Shown here piece after piece: positions 11,822 through 24,349 of a stretch of 64,000 nucleotides of DNA (its first letter is position 1; each line of letters begins with the position of its first letter). The notes below the pieces were generated by a model. That model saw nothing but the letters and a program-made list of their open reading frames with translations, was not told the origin of the DNA and ran no database searches. A program made the position numbers and the translations under genes. Source of the stretch: Pempheris klunzingeri (lineage: Eukaryota > Chordata > Actinopteri > Acropomatiformes > Pempheridae); NCBI RefSeq assembly GCF_042242105.1, contig NC_092016.1:16272501-16336500 (forward strand), given 5' to 3'.

Positions 11822-12875
11822 ACAGGGTTGTTTACAGCCTGCGGGGCCTGGAGCAGCTCTGTGCACGTACACTGACTGCATTAACTCAACAGAGCAGACA
11901 GCAGGGAGCACCTACAGTCTGAAGTCAGCTTTTATGTGCTGGGCTGGAAAATCTGCTTCAGTTCTTAAAAATGTGGAGAAAAACAGGTGGAAATGCATCA
12001 GTGATTAGACCAAACACTGTGTCCAGTTATTCATAGTAGACCTCTAGTTTTATTCTTATTTATCAAACGTAGGGAAACACTGACGCTCAGTTCATCAACC
12101 ATAAATGACTTGCTTTAATTCTTTTTTTTTTTTTGTGATTAATTTTTGTTCATTTTGACTTTTGTTACATGTCAAGTAAAGTCCACTTTATCTATATGGT
12201 GATTTTATGTCTATACAGCACATGACAAAAAAAAACAACAGAAAAACATGGATCAAATCGAATAATGAAACTTTCAGGTGTTTCCACATTTTGTGATATC
12301 TGCCATGAACAATAATGGAAGTTTTTTTTTAAGTTGCCATAAACAGAGATTTTAAGTTTTCATGGGTCAATTCAGAGATTTTGTTAAATGTTAATATAGA
12401 GTTTATTAATTTAACAAAAAATTCACCAGCTGTTTTTTGTAAGGTAAACATCAGGTAATCATGTTCTAAAATTGTGGTTTGCATGGTAACGCCAAAAATA
12501 GCTGGTACATTATACAAAATGTTGGAATATATAGACAATTTTCTGTTAAGCTTTTTAAAACTGTCGTCATGCACATACTGTTGTGTATCATTAATCAAAT
12601 AAACCTTTTTTGCACAGACATTGTGGACATTTCCATATGTGATAACAAAATATACATGGTATATAAAGTTTTCATGGATGTGTATCAGTTACAAACACGT
12701 AGGATTAATCTGTATTATGAGATATATTGTAAACATGTCACTAGGTGGCAGTATAAGGATGTTAATATGCTGAGGGGCATCTCAAAATCATCCACTCATC
12801 CTCACAGTTGTGTCATCAGGGCTCACAAATGTTGGGAAATGTCACTTAAAAATCTACTCGTCTCTACTGCACAAC

Positions 12876-12923
12876 AAGACTAGTTTAGTCACTAGTTCTA
12901 CCACATCCAAGATGTGAGTACTA
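12876..12923. repeat. 48-bp dispersed repeat, copy 2
   Basis: Nearly identical to 7293-7340 and in the same orientation, but in intergenic DNA. Confidence 0.7.
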
Positions 12924-13394
12924 TTATTCATTTAATGTCAACATTATGTGATTAAAATTTCAACACACTGCCTAAACGTTTTCTTTCATAACATACTAAT
13001 TCTGGATGAAAGTGATCTTCTTGTTATGACAGAAAACAGAAACAAATCCTGCAAAGATGTGGAAAATTACATTTCTCCCAAATGTTCTGTCAGACCGGCC
13101 AACGCTCCTCCCGTCCTTATCCACGGCCTCTAACGTGGAAGCCTTAAACTGCCACAGAGATGAGGAAGGTAGTGTACACATTGTTTATCAGCACTGACAC
13201 TGGCTTACTCTAAAATGAGATTTGTTTATTTCTTTTGACCCAAATTGTTCATTGGGTGAATGTTACACTTGGTGCTGACACTTTAACAGTTGCAGCGGAG
13301 AAGAAGACACAGCTTGCAGCACAATAAAGGTTCTTTTTGGTTCATGTAACACGGGGCAGTACAAAGAGTCATAATACCTGATAGTACCTTCAGT

Positions 13395-13550
13395 AACGGT
13401 GGAAAGAACTCAAGTAGTTTACTTTTATTATTTTCATTTAAGCCCTCTTAATACTCCAGTACAGTCCAGATAGAAATATTGTATGTTTTTACACTACATT
13501 TATTTGACAGAGATAGTTACTTTGCAGAGATTTTACATACAAAATATTAA
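13395..13550. mobile_element. Degraded teleost MITE fragment (GGTGGAAAG...ATTTATTTGACAG type)
   Basis: The order GGTGGAAAGAACTCAAGTA, then GAAATATTGTATGTTTTTAC, then ACTACATTTATTTGACAG and AGTTACTTTGCAGA follows a very common fish MITE family that begins CAGTGGTGGAAAGTAACTAAG. Terminal repeats are eroded. Assignment is from memory of the consensus. Confidence 0.5.
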
Positions 13551-13554
13551 TTTG

Positions 13555-13760
13555 TGTATTTGCTTATTTGACAGGGACAGTGCACAGTTACCTTGCTGTA
13601 CAAGAGTTAGCCAGAAGCTAAATTTACCTCTGCAGTCCCTGGGCAGGAGAAGAGAATGACATATCTGTTTAGAAAATTAAAAACACAGTTACAAGGCAGA
13701 GTATACTCACTACAAAACATCAAGATTTCACAAGATTACGACACATCAAGTGTTCATGGT
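13555..13760. repeat. Probable interspersed repeat fragment
   Basis: The segment GACAGGGACAGTGCACAGTT, with AGTTAGCCAGAAGCTAA and TCTGCAGTCCCTGGGCA after it, resembles a dispersed fish repeat tail. I cannot assign it to a family and no terminal structure is visible. Confidence 0.35.
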
Positions 13761-14520
13761 TATGCATGATGACTGGCTTCCTCTGAGCCATGATTTCACC
13801 TTGAATTTAAAATAAATGAGAATAAAATTAATACAATATAAAATCTGATACATTGTTCAAAATAAAACAATACATAAAAGAATAAATTGGAGCGCTACCT
13901 TAACCAACCAGCACTCAGTCACACTTTTCTGTGCATTTATATGTCGACGATCCACATGGTTTCTATTTACCACAGCTGGGAAATATACAGAATGCAGCAC
14001 AAATCCATTCGGTAAGAACATCAGGATATGACATGAAGACAAACCAAACACCTTCTACTTTAATGCCTTTATAGAAAGTTTACCACTATTAAACACATAC
14101 ATATATACATACATATTCTCTCCTGTCATGTAAAAATGACTATTGAGTTCTCGTGCATGCCAGGTCTCAAGAAAGTCCCCTTCACCTCAGAGTCCACTCC
14201 CGTTGGGCTGAAGGTGGCCCACGTTACAATCCACGCTACACCCGCTCTCCATATCCTTCATCAGGACAGGAATTATTAAATATTAATTTCAAACAACGCT
14301 GTTAATGAAGTCCAGGTTTTTGGATTAGAAACAAATTGACCTGACGTTATCTGGTGTTGGCTAGCTGTAGGAAATCCAGCCCAGATGTGAGGGACACTTA
14401 ATTTTCATGAATCACTATCAGTCAATTGACAGATGAAAAACATTCTCACACATGGCAAAGGAATGTATCAGTTACTAAAGAATTAAGGAATTGGCCAAGG
14501 ACAAAACATGTGATTATGAA

Positions 14521-14562
14521 TGTGTGTGTGTGTGTGTGCGCGTGCGTGTGTGTGTGTGTGTG
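14521..14562. repeat. (TG)n microsatellite with CG interruptions
   Basis: An uninterrupted TG tract broken in the middle by a short GCGCGTGCG segment. It is intergenic. Confidence 0.95.
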
Positions 14563-15573
14563 AGACAGAAAGTAAGACAGAGACAAGGAGTGACACTTTC
14601 ATTTTAAACTGATACACACTGATCCACAGGATTAAGGCTGGTGTTGTATCATATAACTGTTTTGCTAAATGAATATATGTTTATTTGTTCTCGGCCTGCA
14701 AACAGTGAGTCAGTAGAATAATATTGTCCAGGTAGGTTTATACCTTCAGGCAGGCAGACTGAGTGTGGTATTACAAGAGGCTGGCGCTGCACCACGACAG
14801 TCGTTGGGTTCACTCCAGTTTAGCTGGAAATGGGACACTTATGCACATAACAGACATGACCGACGACACTGGCTCCTCTGCCCAAAGTCGAGGGAGATGA
14901 AGTGGTCTGCCAGGAAGCCCAGGCAGCAAAGCTGGACTGATGGTCAGATGTTTGTTCTAGTCTGTATGGAAAAAACCACAGTGTTTACACGATCCAGGAC
15001 AGAGAGTGGGCCAAGCCAGCTCACTGGGGGAATTCAAAACACTCTATCCCAGGAGGGCACCCTGAGGAGAAAAGAAGAAGAAACTGCTGTCCATAAATGG
15101 GTAAAGCCAGGAGTGGGGGTATTAGTGGGAATAAAAGAGATCCTGGCTGCTCTCTCCTGCTGTCGAGAACAGACAAGATCCATTTAGATTAGTTACTATC
15201 AAATGAATTGACCCTGCTAACCTTAATCAGGTGCATTAATCATTATTGCTCTTCATGCAGCTCGTGTGTCAGGTTAGTTTGTTGTGGCTAAGCAGCGACT
15301 GTCTGAGATTTACGCTTGGCTGTGCTGTCAAAGATGTGGCTCTATGATAATAAATCGATGTGGCCTAGTGTTCAGACAGAAGTCTCTTGAGAGTGTAAAC
15401 ATTTCTCTCACACTATTTCCCAGTGTATGTGTTCAAGTACTGAAGTGATTGTGGAAGGTGAAGGGATACTTATTCCTGGCTTTTATCCTGCCAACAGTTG
15501 TCAATGTCAAATGAGCTCACAGCTGCATTCACACAGAGGGAGGAGGAAGGGCCTTAAAATATGAAGTCATATA

Positions 15574-17150
15574 CAGTTGCACATTGCAAATTGGGCGTAT
15601 TAGCAAAATTTACAAACTTTCAGCTGTTATCAACTTAAACAAGGACAATTTAAATAGCTCAACACAACTAATATTACAGCTGGTTTCTCCAAATTCAACA
15701 CAATATACCACTTTTTCATGACTACTGCAGTCTCGAAATTATTCAACCCCCTGAATAGAATCCCTCATCATGCAAATCAGGTGTTGTCTCAAGCACACCT
15801 GATGCAACTGATCAAGGGCCTCATTAGTTGCATTAGGTGTGTTTGAGATAGGAAACATTAATTATGCGGACTGGCGAGGGGTTTGTTCACAATGACGTTT
15901 GGTTGCATGTTAGAAATATGGGTAAGTATGGGTAAAGTTAAGAGAGGAGATCATTGCCTTGCACGAACAAGGAAAATGATACAAAAATATAGCAAAGGCT
16001 CTGAATGCTCCTAGAGATATTTTCAGAAGCATAGTTTGCAAGTTCAAAGCTAAAGGAGCTCTGATTGCACTACCTGGATGTGGCAGAAAGAGGAAGCTAT
16101 CAACAACTGTCACCAGATTTCTGAGGAGACAGGAGGCCAAAAACCCTCAGGTGACTCTGAAAAAGACCTGCAGCAAGACTTGGTGGCAGCAGGCACTGAG
16201 GATTCAGTTTATACACTAAGGCACATACTAAACGCTGCAGGCCTCTATGTCCGAACTCCAACATGCACACCACTACTGACCCAAAATCTCGAAACAAGTC
16301 AGTTCTAATATGCTCGAAACAATATAAATAGGCCACAGAAGTTCTGGGATTCTGTTCTGTGGAGCGATGAAACAAAACTGGAACTTTTCACGTCTATGGA
16401 TCAGCGATAAGTCTGGAGGAGGAAGTATGAGGCATATGCTGAAAAGAACACCCTGCCTACAGTGAAGCAGTGACGCTCTGGGGCTGCTTCTTCTGGCACA
16501 GGAAACCTGCAGTGTTTGGAGGGCAAGATGGATTCAATCAAGTATCAGGGAATCCTGGGAGAAAACATCATGCTGTCTGTGAGGAAGCTGGAGCTTGGAC
16601 ATCATTGGACGTTCCAACAGGACAATGATCCCTAACATACCTCAAAGTCCACCAAGGACTGGCTTCAGAGAAAGTTCTGGAAGATACTAGAGTGGCCGTC
16701 ACAGTCGCCACTTGAATCCCGTAGAAAATCCCTGACTTGAATTCCATAGAAAATCTCTGGTTTTGAAGAAAGTGGTTTCAGCACACAAACCCAAGAATAT
16801 TAGAGAGCTGGAGGCTATTGTTCATGAGGAATGGGCTCAGATTCCTCAGGAACACTGTCACAGTGTCTGGATATGCATCTCGTTTGCAGCAGGTCATAAC
16901 AGCAAACTGGAGCTCTACTAAGAACTAAAGATGCTCATCAAGAGGGGGTTGAATAATTTAGAAACTGCAATAATCATTAAAAGTGGCATATTGTGTTAAA
17001 TTTGGAGAAAACACCTGTAATATTAGTTGTGCTGTGTGTGCTATTTCAGGTGTTCTTGTTTGAGTTGTTCATTGAACACAGCTGAAAGTTTGTACAATTA
17101 GCTAATACACCTAATTTGCAATGGGGGTTGAATAATTTTAGGTGCAACTG
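15574..17150 (+). mobile_element. Decayed Tc1-like transposon with about 200-bp inverted repeats
   Basis: The element begins CAGTTGCA after TA (15572-15573) and ends TGCAACTG before TA (17151-17152), as expected for Tc1/mariner target sites. Long inverted repeats of roughly 180 bases (left) and 205 bases (right) pair over most of their length, with an ATTATTCAACCCCC direct-repeat motif at the inner ends. The 1.58-kb middle encodes a plus-strand transposase broken by several stops and frameshifts. Recognisable islands are WSDETKLELF (about 16358), FQQDND and the NPIENLW-like end of the DDE domain. It cannot encode an active enzyme. It lies between rsbn1l and the fgl2-like gene. Confidence 0.92.
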
Positions 17151-17152
17151 TA

Positions 17153-18682
17153 GATTGTGTTTGGGAGGACAGACACCACCTTAATATTGCAAGGAATAAA
17201 AGACCTAATTTTTTACTCTCTGTAACATTTGAAGTTGTTTTTCTCTTACAAGGTGCCGTTCTTCCACATGTATCTATGAACTTGCAGGCCAGTGCAGTTC
17301 TGTTTTGAGGTTTTTTCTTCCACCTTAACTCGTTTTTCATCTCCACCCTAATGCTTCCCACAGTCCTCCTGCTAAACAAATGGTTTCCTTTGTCATCATT
17401 AAAGGACAGCTGAGAAATCTCTCCAGCTTTGTTCAGTCAGAGCAACTGGCCAGTGGAGGAGACAGAGCAAAAATGCACAGGGGTCACGTTTCATCACAGT
17501 CTAAAAACAAGACAATTTAAGTGGTCTAACAAGCACTAAAAATGGACAAATTTCTGAAACATCAAACACTGGCATTGCATGCTATCACTCATATCTCATA
17601 TCCTGTGGTGGGACTGACATTTACACCACGGGTCTGAGAAACTAAAGCCTCATTATCTAAACTCCCTGCCAAGCAGATGCCTCATTTAGTTCATGTGACT
17701 GTGTTTTCTCTCTCTCTCTTTTTCTGACTATGTGTGGACACAATGAATTAGCACAGAGCCCAAATCTCAGATGAACGGACAGTCTGCACACAGCAAGCTT
17801 AGCCTCTCCACCCACAGATTGCCTCACCAGTTCTCGACACTTGTTGAGGATTAGCACTGTCCGAATAAAGTCAATAGTACATGAGAAATTTCTCCCCCCT
17901 GCCACTGCGTCTGAATCAAGCGGCCCTCTTGGATAAATCCAACATTCCTGACTTTCATTACTCAGAAGCTGAACTAAATCACACAGCTTACAGTAAAATG
18001 AAATATGTCCATACAAATCTGAGTAACAAGCCCTTGGCCCCGGCCCAGCAGCCAACATTTTGCTTCAAATGCATATTTTGACCTGTCGCATCTGTCACTC
18101 ATATGTTTGTGGACCCACTGACAGGAAGCTCAGGAAGCGGCTGCCAAAGCGACTGCGACACACATGCATATTCAAGGCCATGATACTACAGCATGGAGTG
18201 AGAATGCATTACAAATGGTCTTCATTAAGTGATGTGATTTCAATGAGGACACGCTGGAATGTAATAATAGGATTACAATAAGAGACATGCTTTCTAAAGC
18301 TTTCATAGTTTGTTCTTTTTCAGAACTGATTTAGAACTGTTACGGCTAATTCTGCGTATGTTATAAAGTAGAAATATTTTACCATTTCCTCACGATTCAT
18401 GCTTATCGTCCACTATCTCACAGAGGCCATCTACCGAGAAGAACATCCACAAAATCCTCCTCTGTCTCTCTTGCTCTGTGTTTTTTTTTCTTCACCTGCT
18501 TCTCGCTCCTCATTTCTCTCACAGACTCACTTTCCACCAAACAGCTCCATCAGTTCCCCCTCCCTCCTCTTCTCCCTCCCACCTTACCTCCTCCTCTCAC
18601 TGTCACTGCGCTTCTCAAACTGAGGTGGGTCTTTTTTACACTCTCGCCCTGCTCTCCTTTTACTCTTTAGTCTCAGGACGTG
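17153..18682. other. Intergenic DNA upstream of the fgl2-like gene
   Basis: No coding sequence is recognised. It should hold the promoter and 5' UTR of the fgl2-like gene. A pyrimidine-rich run (about 18460-18670) precedes the start codon and ends TACTCTTTAG, which resembles a splice acceptor, so a non-coding first exon further upstream is possible. Confidence 0.5.
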
Positions 18683-21600
18683 ATGAGGTTAACAGCACTG
18701 TGCGTCTGTGGGACCCTGCTGGCCTTGTCAACCCTTTCTTGGACCACAGCAGACTCTGATGAAGGAGACCTCCTGGGGGATCATGGATTTGGGCCCTGTG
18801 CTGCAACTCTGAGACCTGAGGGGCTGTGCAGACATGGGCAGGATGAGAGCACATGCCCCTACCGATTCAGTCTGCCGCCACTGACTGTGTATTTACCAAA
18901 GCCGCTCAGAGAGCTGGAGAAGATCGTGAAGGATCTGCAGAAGCTGAAGGACAGTGTGGATCAACTGAGGAAGATGTGTGCAGATTGTACAGTAAGCCAA
19001 ACTGAGCGAGAGTGTGGAAGGCAAAGAGAAAGAGAGCAAGAAAAGCTGAATGAGGGTACAGACAGATGTAAGGATGAGAGGAACTGGCTGAATGAGAGAA
19101 ATCCTGAGAGACTAAAAGATTTCAGCCAGGAGTATAGGACAGACAGGGTTAAAATGGAAGAGAATATGGAAGGTGAAGGTGACCCTGACTCAGAGAAAAG
19201 AACCATTTTGGAAGAAAAAGGAAGAAACAAATGGGAAGCAGAAACAGAGAGCGATAAAAGGGTCGTAAAAGAAAATGAGAAAGACGAAACCCTAAAAGAA
19301 GTGGCAGAAAAAGATGGAAAAACTCAAACAGAGGGGGCAAAAGGAAAGGACAAATTGGGGCAGTCAAAGGTGCCAACTCCTGCTGGAAATGAAGGAATAG
19401 TTGATATGGTCAGACAAGAGGTTCTTGTAATAAACAACAAGGAGACAGACACAGAGATAAATAACAAAAAAGATAGAGAAGGGGATATAAAGGGAGATCG
19501 AGAGGATCATTCGGAAAATGAAAAAGAGAGGACGATAACAAGTAATGTAAAGAATAAGGACAAAACACTAGAAAGTAACCATCACGTGTGGCGAGATGAA
19601 ACAAAGGAAACAGAGAAAAAGACCCAAACTGAAGAGGACAGGGGCGGTGATGGAACAAAGATGTTTAAGGACCATGGTGAGCATACAAATAAGGAGCGAA
19701 AGCAGCAAGGGGAGGAGAGGAAAAAGGAAATGGAAAAGGGAATAAAAGTGGACCGAAATAATGAGAAACCAAAACAGACTGAAAGCATCGGGCGTGCAGA
19801 AAAAGAGAAGATTGTAAAAGAGGGGGAGGAGGGGGAGGAGGGGGAGGAGGGGAAGGAGATCAAAACAGAAGGAGAAAAAACGGTCCAGAGTGTGCAGAGG
19901 GACAGTGATGGAGAATTAGCATCCAGCAAGGCAATTGTAAGGACAGACTTTGTTTCAATCAGCCCCACTCCTCACTCTACCATTAGTTTAGCTCCGAGGC
20001 ATGACTCCACGGAGTCAAACGAAGCTATAAGCTTTACGTCATCTCTTCCATCTTCTACTTTGTTCAGCTCTACTTCACATTTGATCATGGACCTCAATCA
20101 AGTGATGAAAATAACTGCTGACGGGCTACCAACCCAAAGCACAGGCCGGGGAGCAGCTGGCATTTCTGAGCACTCAAGCCCTGATGCAGAGGGAAGCTTC
20201 AGGACCACAAGGAGGCCAACAACAGCCACAATAAGCACACTGGGTGGCCCTGCACAGCAGCTAACCAGTGCCATTACTGGGCTCACCTCTACAGCCAGTG
20301 CAAGACCCGGTGCAGGCTTCCAGGGTCGAGTTAGCCCAACTACGGCAACTACAACCACCACGGCTCCTCGTCAGAATTTACACACAACTGCATTCCCAGG
20401 AGTTGCAGACCGCAGCCGCTGGGCAGCTAAAAAGAACATCGGCTCAAACTCTAAGACTGGCGTGAAGCCGCTACCAGGCCAAGGACCAAAGCCCGGTGAA
20501 AAGCATAAACCTGCAATTAAGCCTGAAGCAGACCAAAAGCTTAAAAATCCTAAGAATGACCGTAAACCTGGCCAAGCTCCCATGCCTCACAAAAAAACAA
20601 AGCCTGACCAAAAGCAGACACCCCTTCACCAAAAACCCACAAGCGACCAGAAATCTAAACCTGACAGAAATCCTAAACGAGTCCAAGTTACAAAACCTGA
20701 CCAAAGACCTCTACCTGATAATGCTGCTCCAGATCTGAGAAACACTCAAATACCTAAACGTGACCAAGAACATACAACTGACAAACACCAGCTACCCGTT
20801 CAGAAGCCAAAATCTCATCAAAAGTCTGTGCTTCCTGTCCACAGACCTACATCTCATCAAAGACCTAAAACTGTAAATGCAACTGGTCTGGACGAAGACC
20901 CACTAACTGACCGCAAGACTGAATCTGTTGGGGTCCCAACTATTAATCAAAACTCAAAACCACAGAAAAAGCTAATTCATCCTGTTAAAACCAACAAGCC
21001 TGACCAAAAGTCTCACAAAAAGCTGCAAAGTGAGGAGAAAACAAAACCTGATCCGAAGTCTACATTAAACCGGTATCACACGCATGTTCAAGCGCCTGAA
21101 CCTGAGAGAAGCGAAACAACTAGCCTCAAGCCAAGACTTCACCAAAACCCTGTTACAGAATTAACAGAGAACTCCGACGGAAATCCTTCGACTGCGCCTA
21201 AATCTGTCCAAGACTCAACACCTGGGCCAAACCTTACACCCGACAGTGTCCTGATCAAACCCCGTGATCAAAAGCCTAAACCCAGCTACAAAAACCCTAG
21301 AATAAACCAAAAGGCTAAACCAGGCCAAGCCTCTAAACTTAACCAAAAACATCCAGAGATCATAACAGACCAAAAGACTAAACTAGATGTGAAGCCTAAA
21401 CCTGAACAAAATCCTAAATCTTACCCAAAAACCAATCAAGGGCTTAAAGCTCCTCTGCCTGACCAAATGCCCAATCTTAACCCCGAATCTGTGTCTGAAG
21501 CAGAATCTAACAAAACATCTAAACCGAGACCTCCCTCCAGACTCAGGCCACCAACCAGACCTACAGTCAAGCCAGGAGCAACACTTGCTCAAATGCCAAA

Positions 21601-23330
21601 ACCAGCAGTGCAACTAAAGCCAAGTCCAAAAACCAAAACAGATTTAGATGCTCCTCAAATCAGCAGGACTACCTCAGACGGTGTCCGACACTCTCAGACT
21701 GACATGCCACCTGCATCTGGCCCTGTGGCACAGATTGCTGAAGTGACTCATTCCCCAGGAGGCACTTCAGACTTCAGTCCCAGAATGATCAAAACCATCA
21801 CTGTGGGTCCACAGACCCTCAACAGCTTGGAGAATGGGCCCTCCGAGGGCGTCACAATGAGCCCAAACAGCAGGACTACGTCTGATCTGAGGCCACAAAC
21901 ACCCGGTCAACCACCATCGATCCCAATGACAACAACACCAAGCAAAATCATGCATGGGATCCTCCCAAGTGTTATCACTAGCACCAGTCCAGGATCCGCA
22001 AAGCCAAATCAACTTTCTACAGCCGACTCGAGGTTACAAGCTAAGATACTTCCCAATGTGGAGGAAACAGCAGCCAGACAAATCACAAATCCAGACAGAA
22101 TAATGGCCACGCTCCCTTCCCCCAATACCCAAACTACCTCCACTACAACCAGCCCTGGCCTCAGGGCAACAACTCCTTCCACCTCCGGGCCTGAGCCTCT
22201 GGCTCCCGAATCCTCCACTCCCAGTGCACGTGAGCTGCGAGTGAAAATCAACCAGGTGGCTGCTTTCCTCAACAACAGCCTGAGTCCGAATGGAAGACGA
22301 CCAGACTGGCACTCAGAGCACCCAGTGGACCACCAAGGAGGCAGCAGGCCTGACGGGACAGACAGCAAACTACCAACACTGATCCCCTCTAAAGGCAAGA
22401 GAGATTAGTTTCGACGCTATGCTTGATCAGGTTTTGTGTGCATCCTCTACCATGAATTTACATATAAAGTAGGTGACTTTATGCACGGACTCTGGCTGTT
22501 ATTGACAGAGCTGTCATGTAATCATATTAGATCATATTAGCATGCATAGCAGAAAAAAACATTGATTTACACTAACATGCACAATAATGTAATGGATGCC
22601 TTGTTTCAGTACAAATTCAGCTTGAAAAGGAAAGCGAGGATGCATATGAAACTTCATAATGAATATTCTTTGAAATGTAGAAACAACCTCATACAAATCT
22701 TTTGTCTTTTGTTGACATTACATCACAATAATTAGAGAAAACTGTGGTGCATAAGCATCTGAGTGCTTGTAATTGTATTACTCACTCAAAACAGCAAATT
22801 GGCATGACCTGAGCTGAAAGGATTTTAAGTTAAGAGGACCACACGGTATGCACTAATACTCCTCATATAAAAAAAGCGATAATGTCATAATGTGGTCTGA
22901 GATCATCTTTGCACCATACAGAGTGGCTAACGGGGGAATTTGCATATGTGTGCAAAATGTGAGTCTGCCTGAGTGTTGTGATTAAAGATAAAACCACAAC
23001 TATGTGTAGACTAACAGCCTTCAGTGGAGCGTGGCTTACGGTATGTGATCAATTTGGCATCGAATCAGTCTTAAGGTTAACAACTGAGTTCAGATGCTGC
23101 AGATGAATGAGGCTACAGCTTACTTATCACATAGAGAGAAGGTCAAGAGGATTTTACCATTTGTTCACCCCATCCTTTATCCTGTATATATCTGTGTTTT
23201 ATTTATCCAAACAGTCCTTGGGAAAATACAAAAAACTCAAGACAAAAAATACTTTATGGTTGTAAAAGTTAAAAGCTGCATTTCAGTTTATCCCCCAAGT
23301 CCAAGTTTGCCAAAAGCTATATGTGTATGT

Positions 23331-23364
<34 letters not shown>

Positions 23365-24349
23365 CTACTGTGGAGGTCCAACTTGAAAGGCTGCAAAAAC
23401 ACTAAATCTTTTATGGTGGAAAAGTAGTGTTGCACTGACCTGCTGCTCTTGTGACCTCATTTCACGGCTACATCCCAGCTGCAAGATGATGATTCCACCT
23501 GCAGGATTTGAGCAGAAGCAAGACTTTAGTTAAATCAGTGTCTACATGAAGAAGGACGAGTTTTATTTAGAGGGGGAAAGGGGCTCATAGAGTTTATGAT
23601 TACATACTTATAGTTTCTTCCAATTCTCTTCATCTGCAGTTACCACAACAAGGCGAGACTGCTCCGACCACCTGCTCAGGGGGGAGACACAGAGCGGAGT
23701 GTACCTGGTGACCCCTGACCTCCGCAGCAGAAGCTTCCCGGTCTTCTGTGACATGGAGATGCACGGAGGAGGATGGACGCTCCTGCAGCGCCGACAGGAC
23801 GGCAGCGTGAGCTTCAACCGCACCTGGGCTGAGTATCGATCAGGCTTCGGGGAGCTGAATGGAGGAGAGTTTTGGCTGGGCAACAATATGATCCACCTGC
23901 TGACCCGGGACAGGGACATGGTGCTGCGGGTGGAGCTGGAGGACTTTGACGGGGTGGTGGAGTACGCAGAGTACAAGCTGTTCAGGGTGGCGAGCGAGAG
24001 GATGCGCTACAGGCTGACAGTAGGCGGGTTCTCGGGTACAGCTGGTGATGCTCTCCGCTTCAGCAAAAGCTATGATCACAACAACAGGGCGTTCACCACT
24101 CCGGACAGGGACCACGACCGCTATCCATCCGGGAACTGCGGGGCCTACTACAGCTCCGGCTGGTGGTTTGATGCCTGCATGGCAGCAAACCTCAACGGGA
24201 GATACTACGTGGGGACGTACAAAGGAGTCCGGGATGGGATTTACTGGGGGACCTGGCATAGCATATCCACGGAGTCTTACCCCACTAATGACAGACAGTC
24301 TTTTAAATCTGTCAGCATGATGATCAGACCAAAGGGCTTCACACCGTGA
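18683..24349 (+). CDS. fgl2: Fibrinogen-like protein 2 (fibroleukin) with giant low-complexity insert
   Basis: Two coding exons, 18683-22394 and 23640-24349, give about 1,473 residues; human FGL2 has 439. The start is the ATG at 18683. A signal peptide covers about residues 1-22. Residues 30-103 match the FGL2 N-terminus (CPYRFSLPPLTVYLPK, then a heptad region ending CADC). Next come a Glu/Lys-rich charged part (about 106-412), a Ser/Thr-rich part (422-586), a KPDQK-type repeat region (588-960) and a Pro/Thr-rich part. LRVKINQVAAFLNNSL (about 1183) resembles FGL2 just before its C-terminal domain. The FReD (about 1245-1470) is complete and includes FCDMEMHGGGW, DNDRYPSGNC-like DHDRYPSGNC and YYSSGWWFDAC. 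The intron seems to use a GC donor (AAAG|GCAAGA, phase 1). A GT donor after 22229, also phase 1, is the alternative. FGL2 is a secreted or membrane-linked immunoregulator and prothrombinase. The 1.2-kb intron holds a TG microsatellite. Confidence 0.85.
19821..19858 (+). repeat. GGGGGAGGA minisatellite in fgl2-like coding sequence
   Basis: Four imperfect 9-base units encode an EEG EEG EEG EEG run in the charged part of the fgl2-like protein. Units are multiples of three, so length changes would stay in frame. Confidence 0.9.
23322..23364 (+). repeat. (TG)n microsatellite in fgl2-like intron
   Basis: TG-rich from 23322 and uninterrupted from 23335 to 23364. It lies about 275 bases before the FReD exon. 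Confidence 0.95.

Larger units (their letters stand above)
11671..15571. other. rsbn1l upstream region and gene-free intergenic DNA
   Basis: The first 150 bases upstream of the rsbn1l ATG are GC-rich and probably hold its promoter and 5' UTR. The rest is AT-rich. It contains a CAG run (11801-11821), a second copy of a 48-bp repeat, two decayed interspersed repeats (about 13395-13760) and a TG microsatellite. Open frames of 60-140 codons are present, but none shows family resemblance or splice support. Confidence 0.6.

Noticed and set aside
14765-15187. 140-codon plus-strand open frame in the rsbn1l-fgl2 gap
   Set aside because: No family resemblance, no splice context and no codon bias. It ends near ordinary intergenic sequence, and length alone is not enough.
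16078-16375. Short frames inside the Tc1-like element as a functional transposase
   Set aside because: The transposase is broken by several stops and shifts, and these frames are only pieces or shadows.
19149-19968. Minus-strand Phe/Leu-rich frames opposite the fgl2-like exon
   Set aside because: Complement shadows of GAA/AAG/AGA codons, not genes.
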